NCBI GenBank assembly: GCA_020744425.1
Contig: JAGMUV010000040.1
Span: 396,652-460,651, forward strand
Source of the DNA: Dactylonectria macrodidyma
Lineage: Eukaryota; Ascomycota; Sordariomycetes; Hypocreales; Nectriaceae
DNA length: 64,000 nt
Direction: 5' to 3'
The stretch's first letter is position 1. Each line of letters opens with the position of its first letter. This document shows positions 56,337-64,000 of this stretch, piece by piece. The notes under the pieces are model-generated. The model was not told where the DNA came from. It searched no databases and saw nothing but the letters and a program-made list of their open reading frames with translations. The translations under genes and the position numbers were made by a program.

Positions 56337-58149
56337 AATGAACCAGATAACACCCTTTCCTTTGTACTTCTTCATCAGCTACCTACTAAATAGACCTAAG
56401 TTCTTTTATTACATTAAGAAAAGAGTTTCCGAGACCGATACACCTCTTGTCAAGTAGCTTACACTTGTTATGTATTGGAGTATCCGCTGCACGCTAAGCA
56501 GGCGCAGCGACACGCCTCAGTATTACTAGAGTTCCCGACGGGGGGACGATCGGAATCGTGGAAACCAACCGTGCACACATTGGCCTTGACTCTTCTCGGG
56601 ACCACGTGCTACACTAATCAAAGGTCCACCCTTTGTTGCGCATGCTTCGTACTAGAGCTTGAGAAGAATTCTCCTCGCAATAGGTGTCAGCAGAACACTT
56701 TTGTTTCTGTTCCACTGGTCGGACGCCAGTGGCTATTGAGGAAGCCACCACTTTCATGACCCTGCTTCGTCTGATTGGTACTGGAGTGACCAACTTATTA
56801 ACTGTACTGAGTCAATGATGTCGGATTCCTCGCCTTGCGGCTCGAATTAGGCCTGAGTCCGGACAAGACCGGTGTTACTCTGTAGAACCATCTTTTTGGA
56901 GCTCTGCAGTTCCGCTTTCATGGCGGCCCAAGCACCTGTCTGCTTCTCGCGATCGCTACCACGCAGGTACTAATTTCCAACGGTCAAGGCGAATCACTGA
57001 TTGGGGCGCATCAGAGACAATGAATGGATTGAACACCGAACAAGGAGATTTAACATATATTAGGTGAACAGAAACTGCGATTGTACAGAATAGACCGTAG
57101 ATTCCTCGTGTCTCTTCATGTTTATTTTCTGTGTCACGTCTTTCCCAGCCGCCCTCTGTCGCGTTTCTTGACTCGCCGACGCCTGCCCCGTGGCACTCCT
57201 TATCTAGAATCACAGAAAGCATAGGAGATCGATCACCCGCGGAGGGTGATGAGTGGCAGTCAAGTAAGAGAAATTCTTAAAGTCGATAAAGCTTACCGGT
57301 ACATCGCAAGGACGAATTGTAGCACGCGACGCGCATCAACAACAGAGCAGGACAAGGCCTCAGGTCGGCGCGAGAAATTATGCGGAACGGAGTGTTATAG
57401 GCTGCGATATGGCTTGACGGGCTCGGACAGCTGGCTGATACGGAGGACACATTGCGTCAGCGTTTGCCCCTCCAAGGGGAGTATCAAACCGACTCGGAAA
57501 TAAGGGCGACGACAACAGGCAGGCCGTATGTAGACAGCCATGAGTGTCTAGGTCAGGTCGCGAGGCGGCGAGGCTGTTGATGCGACTGCCTAAGCAGCTG
57601 ACCAAGGCTAGTCACCCTTGAGATCTGGACATCCTAGAGGCCGCAGGGAGGGGGGGCCGACGGGTTCAGGTGGCTGTACAGGTGTTTCGGGCTTCAACCA
57701 TTTCCACGTTGGACTGTGTTGACGGTAGCTGTTGGCCGACCGCCTTAGCTGGAAACGATCTCTTGCACAAACTCGAGAGCCTCCGTGGATACAATCCTTG
57801 CTCAAGCTCAGTAGCCGTGCTGTTGTTCAATGAGGCGGTGGCCCGCGATGGCCATTTTTCTCGCTCAAAGTACATCCCACCTCTCCTGCTGAATGGGCAA
57901 GGCTCACAAGCATTGGAAGAAGATGTCCGGGAAGAGGCCGGCCTACTAAGAGCGCGTCAGCGAGTGACACGTCTCCATTTTGCGAGGCCACCCAGGGTGT
58001 CGTCACCGGCGGCTGTACTGTTCCCTCACGGGTGCCCTGCTTCGCTTAGACAGCAAGCAAAATCACGGAACAAGTCTAGTGGTTATCCCTCTGCATCCTC
58101 CAGGCGGACGAGGCTGGGTCGGTTGGAGGCTCAGACGAGGACCATCCTT

Positions 58150-58400
58150 GGTCTGGTCCCACCATTACATGGTGTGATTTCTCCGCACCGTACAGACCAC
58201 CATCGCAGGGAGTTCACCAAGTCCCTCGCTGACTCGTAGTAGCGATCCGTGAAGTAGCCTCGAACCACGAGGGTCGTGGCACCCCCTGTCGAGGTACAAG
58301 GCATCCGCATTGACGCCAGGCTTCGCCCCTTAGAAACCCCTCCCCCTCCTGCAAATCCTTATCGGACAATCAGCCAGGCCATTCACAAAGAAAGATCCTG
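58150..58400 (+). repeat. dispersed repeat, family 2, copy B
   Basis: Partner of 23400-23660 in inverse orientation; shared ordered blocks include accatcgcaggg, gtagtagcgatcc and gaaccacgagggtc. Confidence 0.7.
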
Positions 58401-58629
58401 TAGTGTATTGGCTCTCAAGACCCCGTTCAAGCCACGGGTGTCGCGGAGTCACGGCGATACAACCGGACGTTCTGGACATGGGTCTATGGAGCATGAACAC
58501 CTCACCCGGAAACCAATTCGTCCGTATTTGGGCGCCGGTCCCACATGCTGAGAGATGAGTTGCACAGTGCCAACACCCTACAGGATGTCCCCTCCGGATC
58601 GACTCATACCCTTGCACCTTTCCCCTGCC

Positions 58630-58740
58630 TTCTGGTGATAAGGCTGCAAGGGTCGGGATCGAGCAGTCCAGGGTTCCATTGAGACTAAAGATCGGCTGCA
58701 TTAGTGGCTTTGCATCACGAAGTTTAAGCGCCATCTCATT
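58630..58740 (+). repeat. dispersed repeat, family 3, copy B
   Basis: Partner of 37085-37215. It lies about 230 bp downstream of family 2 copy B, so families 2 and 3 may be parts of one longer element. Confidence 0.55.
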
Positions 58741-60495
58741 TACATGGTTCGGTGTGGTCCGTACTTGGGCTAGTCAAGATCCGTGCAGGCCCCACAAGTA
58801 ATTTGTTCGATCTGCGTCCCCGCTTCTCGTGCAGCCTCCAAGCACGATCACTCACTGTGCAGGCATCGCCCCAACCCTTCCACTGCGCCGTCATGCCACG
58901 GAGCCATAGCCGTCAACCCCGGATCACTTGAAATCAGCTGGCGTTTAGGCCACCGTAGCTGCCAAACACAATGACCAGGTGGTTTGATACACTTCAAGAC
59001 ACCATGGTTGCATTCAGCTCACAACGCCCTGGTGTGAAATGCTAGAACATGGGGCGAACGTGTGAGGTCTTCTCTTGCCTTTGTCCCAGTAACTTGCTCA
59101 CTTTGAGGTGGTGGACAGACTTTGTATTAGATCAGTGTGCCATCTTCTTTTATATTGGATCGCCAGACCCTTAACAGGGGAAGATGGAGGCAACTGCGCA
59201 CATACAGCTTCATCTCGTCCGAGCAAACCAAAGTTTCTATCAAGTCTGATACAGGAGGCAAAGTTTGACCATCTGTCAGTCAAGCAAGCCCACCTATACG
59301 AGCCATTCCCTTGCACTTCCTATCGCCCTTTCCATGGCTCGCCTGTAGATGGGGCATCAGGGAGCGTCGCACTTATTTCGGGCGGCAAATTCTGCCAGGG
59401 AAGGACTGTTTGATGGCGTAGCACATGATCGTGAATAACATATGACACTCGAGTGCCATTGCACAGACCAGGGACCTCACCATCGCTGCACCACGAGCCT
59501 CGTGAGGCAACCAGCCAACTGGAGCGCCAATTGGCGGGGTCTCGTGTGGCGCTGGAGATTTGGTTTTGAGCATCGCGCATGGTTATCGGCGAGCGCTTGG
59601 GTGGTTGGGACGTCTCTTTGGACGGTGAGTGCGATCGATCTGGGAGTGTTGGTGGATATTGCGGTCGAAGCCTCGCCTCGCAGAGCCCTTGGTCAGACTA
59701 TCGATGGGGACATCTAGCTCGTCCGAAAAGGCGGTCTTCATCAACTCCCTACATTTCACTGGGCTTGGCGCAATATCGTCATGTTTGGTGTCTTCGGTTA
59801 TTCCCGTGATACTCCTTACGTTGGGAATTCGGAGTTCGATGGCCTCGTTGAGAGGTATAACCAAGCTTAGTATCGGGCGGCTCGATATTCGTGGGGGAGG
59901 TGCCATCGTTGACGAACAAGTGCGAGGACTATGTTAATGTGGGTCTTTCTGACTTTGCCTCTTGTTATCCGATGTGTCGTGGTCCAACCGTCCATCCCGC
60001 TCGCTAGGTCAAAAGTTGGGCGGAGACCCTACTCCCAGGCGCGTGACGGAGTTCGAGGGATGACAAACAAATCTCATGCCCTCTTATGGCTACGTCTCTT
60101 ATAAGCCGTACCACAGCCTCGGAAATATTGGTATTTTAACTTTGGTCGTGTTCACTTTCAGTATTTGTGCCCTGGTTTGTCGTATTTTCCCAAGACGCTC
60201 ATCTCTTGTGTTATCAGTTCCCCTTGCACCCCACCGCCACCTATGTCATGCCCCTACAATAGCTAAAGAACGAGAGCAGACACCTCAACAAGACTCATGT
60301 GTTTCTTGGCAGCGTGCTACTGTGTGGTACGGGTGTGTCTGGTGACGGTTCAAGACTAGCTTATGGCGCTACTGATGGGACTGCACACGTGAGCGTACTG
60401 TTCTTTCCATTTTAAACTTGGTATGCCGCTAGAATATCATCGCTCGAGCCTTTGTTCCTTTATAAACTGTGCGTAAACAAGCTAAGTTATCTACC

Positions 60496-60778
60496 ATGTC
60501 GACTACTACAAACGTAAGTGCAAGCCTGGCTCTGAAGAATGGTCCGGTAACCGAGTCAGCAAGTCATAGAAACTGGGGATGAAGAAAAACACAGCGAGGG
60601 ACTTGAGGCAGATCTCCGGAAGAAGTTGTACGAAGCGGACCAGTTGATACGGAACAAAGAGCTTACATCGCCCAAACTTTTGGAGATATTGAAGTATTTA
60701 GGGAGACTAGCTGAGGAGCTTGCAACGGCAAATGACAACTCGGAGCAAGGAGCAAATAAACCGGCGACTCAGAGGTGA
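60496..60778 (+). CDS. small hypothetical protein, two exons
   Basis: ATG at 60496; an 18-nt exon (MSTTTN) is followed by a 46-nt intron (60514-60559, GTAAGT donor, GGTAAC branch, GTCAG acceptor) in phase 0 and exon 2 to the TGA at 60776-60778, for 78 aa. The product is charged and helical (DLRKKLYEADQLIRNKEL, LLEILKYLGRLAEELATA), probably a coiled coil. A GTGAGC donor overlaps the stop, so further exons are possible. Family not recognised. Confidence 0.45.
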
Positions 60779-60960
60779 GCAATTGAAGGTCCCGAGAACG
60801 GAACATTAATCAGATCATGTATGACAATTCACTCGCATGACGAGTTCCCGTGCCGAATATACGCCTTACATCTAAAGTTATTCAACGCAATGCAGTGTAA
60901 TCATTCCGTGATAATCTTCCGTCAGGCCTAGCTCATTCCCATCCCAGGCTTCTTTCCTTC

Positions 60961-60996
60961 TTCTTCTTCTTCTTCTTTTTTTTTTTTTTTTTTTTT
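60961..60996. repeat. (TTC)n followed by poly-T
   Basis: Five to six TTC units run into about 20 T. Such tails can mark the end of a retroposed copy, but no element is recognised next to it. Confidence 0.85.
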
Positions 60997-61437
60997 CGAA
61001 CACCTTCCGATTTTGGTAGGCTTCCTTGCGACATTTCTTGAACATATAGGGTTTGATTTCGCACGTCTTCTTTTCCCTCTTTCCCTCTCTCTCCAGCTGC
61101 CTCACTTTGACCGTACCTTCATCTGCAATACCATCTACAATGTCAACTATGCTTCAAAGTAGAAGAGTCGCACAATGGGAACAGTTCCAATCCATCAGCT
61201 GTGGTGGCACCGGCCGCTTGGATTCGGGCCCGACGGCTAGGGTAAGACGAAGGATTGGGAGCGTCAAGATCGTATAACCGTTGGCAATAAGGTATTTGAT
61301 AAGCAGAGTAAGTAGTAGATTCGATAGCACATGTGCCGAGGATGAATGTCGACGTGCTGTGTAACCCCGCAAGAAAGCCTGCCTTTGGTTCAACGAGACT
61401 GTACAGCTTCCCCCACATCCGCCGCGGCGTCCCTCAG

Positions 61438-62410
61438 TCAGCTGACTCCATCATGTTCAAACATTGCCTTGATTCCGTCTCAGTTCAGGTTCATCCTCTT
61501 ACAAGGTCTCAACAGAACGAGTCCCTTTGGCGGACGAAGAATCCTTGCCCCGATACTGAAGTCTATATTGTGCGCGCTGGCAAATCCCTATGGTACACGA
61601 CTACACACGACTACAGGAATGTCAGTCCCATTGAGCGTCTTCCTCATCTCCGCAACCTGAACAGAAGGTCAATAGACGGCGCCTAACCCTACCCAAACAA
61701 GTCCTTGAATATCGGGTGGGATTAGGACAACGGTGGCTAGATCTGGTTGTCCATATGCCATTAGGACGCGCGGCCACCCGCCATCCGGTGAGATTATCCT
61801 TATGTCGAAATGATGGTGATCTAAAGGCCGCGATGCTGGGAAAAAAAACCGGTTGGACGTTTACAAACGTACTTAGATTTCCTGCGTCCCCGGCTTCGAA
61901 CAAATCCGGCTGATTGAAGTTGATCTTTGCGGCATGGCGAGGGCTCAAGATCCGGTCGGAGAACACAACCATAACTCCACGATTCCTAGCGCTTTGGCCC
62001 CCAGCCGCGATAAAGGAAGTGAGGAAGTTCAATCCTCCATCATAGATGGCAGCCGTGTGCGGACGCGCAGAACCTGTAACGATGACAGGCTTCTCACTCA
62101 TCACTGTCAAGTCGAATGTATCCGTCCCAGTGATCGCCGCCACTCACTACGCGGTAGATCGTTTCAGTGCGGCCTGAACTGCCGCACTTAGCCTATAATC
62201 TTGTGTAGAATTCGTGTCAATGCTATCTTCTTTGGCGTATTGTTCAATGCGTATGTTGGCAGCGTCGAATATCCCGGGAAGTTCATTGATTCTATGCGTC
62301 TCGTCAAGTACATCGGCCTTATAGCCTGTAGTTTTAGAGGCAGGCCCATAGCTGAGCGAATGCCCCCAGTTGCAAAGACGGTGACGTTAGGTAGGGATGT
62401 TATAGTGGGC
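61438..62410 (-). pseudogene. decayed L-asparaginase
   Basis: Read on the minus strand in three frames, nearly the whole asparaginase can be followed: NVTVFATGG (nucleophile loop, from about 62395), ANIRIEQYAKEDSID, AITGTDTFDLT, VIVTGSARPHTAAIYDGGLN, NRGVMVVFSDRILSPRH, DIQGLVWVGLGAVY and a C-terminus with DIPVVVCSRVP and GIKAMFEHDG. There are at least two frame changes and in-frame stops (a TAG after SRVP, a TGA before DGIKAMF). It is closer to the standard family than the intact copy at 27.7 kb (it keeps GTDT), so it is not simply a recent duplicate of that gene. Confidence 0.8.
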
Positions 62411-62419
62411 TATAGTGAG

Positions 62420-62811
62420 TAGATCCCTATATCTTACAGCGGGTTATAGGGGTCGTCGCCCTATAATTGTAGATGCGATTTTGGATTTTAGGACTTCAGC
62501 TAGCTGTGCATAATGTGCCACCATAATAATTACACGCAGAGGCACTAAGTGGCCCGTGCTTACAGCTCGTCCTGTGGTTGGGCACCAAACGAAGAGCCCA
62601 ATACAACCGAATTACGTAATCGATCCTTTGTGTAAAAGTTCTGTAGCCACAATCCTTTTTCAAATCGCCCAACTTGTAACTCCGCCCTAGAGTTATTTCC
62701 AGCACATCATTCCACGAGAGATTCCAATTTCGTGGATGCAAAACGCCAGCGGCCATCACTGTCAGCTTTTTCCAATCCCCGCCGGGTCGTTCAAGAACCT
62801 GTGTCTCTAAA
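62420..62811. other. intergenic
   Basis: Between the asparaginase relic and the TPR gene, probably the promoter of the latter. The frame 62894-62496 (-) is antisense and unsupported. Confidence 0.4.
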
Positions 62812-63810
62812 ATGACAACAAATCCAACGTTAGAGGACTGGTTAACCGCGACGAACGGACCACGGTCGAGTTTTCGAGTAACCCGGGACGACAATCAGAA
62901 CGACGGAGCAATCAAAGTCAAATCACTTCACAAGCGCGCACAAGAATGCCTGGCCAACGGTGAACTCACACGAGCAATCGAACTGCTTGAGCTTGCCGCG
63001 AAGAACGGAGAAGAGAGCGAACACAAATCTCTAGCAATATTTCAATACGATATCGCACAAGCATACCTCGCCAATGATCAGCCTGCAAGAGCAATCGAGC
63101 TGCTCGAGCTTGTCGTGAAGAATGGAAAAGAGAGCAAACACAAATCTCTACCAGTATTTCAAGCCGGTCTTGCGCAAGCATACCGCGCCAACGATCAGCC
63201 TACACGAGCAATCGAACAATTTGAGCTTGCCGTGAAGAACGGAGAGGAGAGCAAACACAAATCTCTACCAGTATTTCAATACGATCTCGCACAAGCATAC
63301 CGCGCCAGTGGTAAGCTTGCGCAAGCAATCAAACTCTATGAGCTTGCCGCGGTGGGTGGGGGAACAATGTGGGCGATCGATAGCCCAAAACGACTGGCGC
63401 TGCAAGAAGACTTGGCACAAGCATACGAGGCTGACGATCAGCTTGGTAAGGCAGTTGAAACGCTCATGCAACTCGCACTAGTATACCAAACCACAAGTAA
63501 GCCGGATGAGGAAACCAGCGCCTTACGTAGGGCGAAAGCGATCTCGGAATGGATGGGACGTGACCACCCTCTGCTGAAAAAAGTATTGTGCGCCCTCACA
63601 CAAGCACGTCGACGCAATGGCGATGACGGAAGGGCAATTGACCTAGCCGTCTCACTTCAAACACGAATAGATGGCGAGCGGTCTGCATCAGGCATATCGA
63701 GAGACATATGGCAAGAGCTTATGGATTTTGACACTAAGTTCGGAACTGAGGATCTGGAAGATAATTCGAGTTCTCTGGAAGATATTTGGAGTATGGTAAA
63801 TAACCCGTAG
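62812..63810 (+). CDS. TPR array protein with near-identical units
   Basis: ATG at 62812, 332 aa, intronless. From about residue 39 there are three tightly similar 39-residue units and then more diverged ones. Each has the pattern LAQAYxANDQPxRAIExxEL followed by KNGxESxHKSLPVF. The C-terminus is helical and acidic (TEDLEDNSSSLEDIW). The units look like TPRs of the kind found at the C-terminus of fungal NLR/STAND proteins, but no NACHT or NB-ARC domain precedes them and no signal peptide is visible. Likely a repeat scaffold or sensor module. Tandem units this similar can change number by recombination. Confidence 0.85.
   Translation: MTTNPTLEDWLTATNGPRSSFRVTRDDNQNDGAIKVKSLHKRAQECLANGELTRAIELLELAAKNGEESEHKSLAIFQYDIAQAYLANDQPARAIELLELVVKNGKESKHKSLPVFQAGLAQAYRANDQPTRAIEQFELAVKNGEESKHKSLPVFQYDLAQAYRASGKLAQAIKLYELAAVGGGTMWAIDSPKRLALQEDLAQAYEADDQLGKAVETLMQLALVYQTTSKPDEETSALRRAKAISEWMGRDHPLLKKVLCALTQARRRNGDDGRAIDLAVSLQTRIDGERSASGISRDIWQELMDFDTKFGTEDLEDNSSSLEDIWSMVNNP
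62926..63276 (+). repeat. three 117-bp coding tandem repeats
   Basis: Units 62926-63042, 63043-63159 and 63160-63276 share long identical blocks such as gcaatcga-ct-cttgagcttg and gagagc-aacacaaatctct. A fourth, more diverged unit follows. Confidence 0.9.
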
Positions 63811-64000
63811 AAGGTACTCGGGAATGAGAGGATGTGGAGTAAAAACTAGGAATCAATTGATGTTTCCGGCTGAGCGGGAGCGATACTATATAATGATGTT
63901 TTTTTAAGAAATGAAATCTTTGCCAAGTCTGCTGCTTTCGCGTCAGCGATCGGCTAGGTCACCGTGGCTTTGCATCGCGGTGGAGAACTCGATGTTGACG
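63811..64000. other. 3' flank to window end
   Basis: No gene seen; short 3' region of the TPR gene. Confidence 0.4.

Larger units (their letters stand above)
54616..60495. other. nearly 6-kb gene-free stretch
   Basis: No supported gene. Holds a 17-bp minisatellite (56286-56336), dispersed repeat family 2 copy B (58150-58400) and family 3 copy B (58630-58740), with GC-rich decayed sequence over 57.6-59.4 kb. Frames at 59583-59937 on both strands overlap and are not supported. Confidence 0.5.

Noticed and set aside
1..64000. CRISPR array, bacterial operons, rRNA genes
   Set aside because: The tandem repeats lack spacer structure, all genes are eukaryotic with introns, and no rRNA-like sequence was seen.

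Overview
The window looks like nuclear DNA of a filamentous ascomycete (Pezizomycotina, probably Sordariomycetes; a hypocrealean is my guess). Protein genes are split by 45-110 nt introns with GTAAGT/GTATGT-type donors and CTAAC/CTGAC-type branch sites. The families are fungal: Zn2Cys6 and C2H2 regulators, a bZIP factor, F-box, stand-alone TPR arrays, caspase-like proteins, a GH18 chitinase, a Tcp11/Sok1 protein and a Pmc1-type Ca2+ pump. There are no operons or bacterial signals.

Layout: 0.4-1.3 kb, seven-span membrane protein; 3.8-5.1 kb, bZIP factor; 5.6-6.5 kb, single-pass membrane protein with a tandem duplication (-); 7.4-7.9 kb, Tc1/mariner remnant; 8.7-10.1 kb, conserved casein kinase 1 (-); 12.1-13.9 kb, Tcp11 protein; 15.2-15.6 kb, small two-exon Cys-rich protein (-); 17.0-17.8 kb, 5'-truncated GH18 chitinase (-) behind a divergent CK1-type kinase at 18.0-19.4 kb (-); 20.5 and 21.1-21.7 kb, two orphans; 24.3-26.6 kb, C2H2 plus Zn2Cys6 regulator that appears broken; 27.7-28.8 kb, asparaginase; 29.5-30.0 kb, AT-rich two-exon orphan (-); 33.5-35.0 kb, caspase-like protein lacking the catalytic Cys; 40.0-43.7 kb, Ca2+-ATPase; 46.2-47.0 kb, Zn2Cys6 gene (-); 48.0-49.1 kb, F-box gene with a late in-frame stop; 49.8-50.6 kb, TPR protein (-); 52.4-54.6 kb, EST1/SMG7-like protein; 60.5-60.8 kb, small two-exon gene; 61.4-62.4 kb, decayed second asparaginase (-); 62.8-63.8 kb, TPR protein with near-identical repeat units.

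Between the genes lie long gene-free stretches (about 2.2-3.5, 22-24, 30-33, 35-40, 50.7-52.3 and 54.7-60.4 kb). They hold diverged, GC-rich dispersed repeats; several copies can be paired by eye (30.6-31.0 with 37.6-37.85 kb; 23.4-23.7 with 58.1-58.4 kb; 37.1 with 58.7 kb) and none keeps a long open frame. Five or more genes or relics carry lesions (in-frame stops, frame changes, truncations). The window therefore reads as conserved housekeeping islands (CK1, Tcp11, Ca2+-ATPase, EST1-like) in a fast-changing accessory compartment. I see no single multi-gene pathway. The most unusual loci are the catalytically dead caspase-like protein, the broken two-zinc-class regulator, the TPR array genes and small spliced genes that a plain open-frame scan misses.
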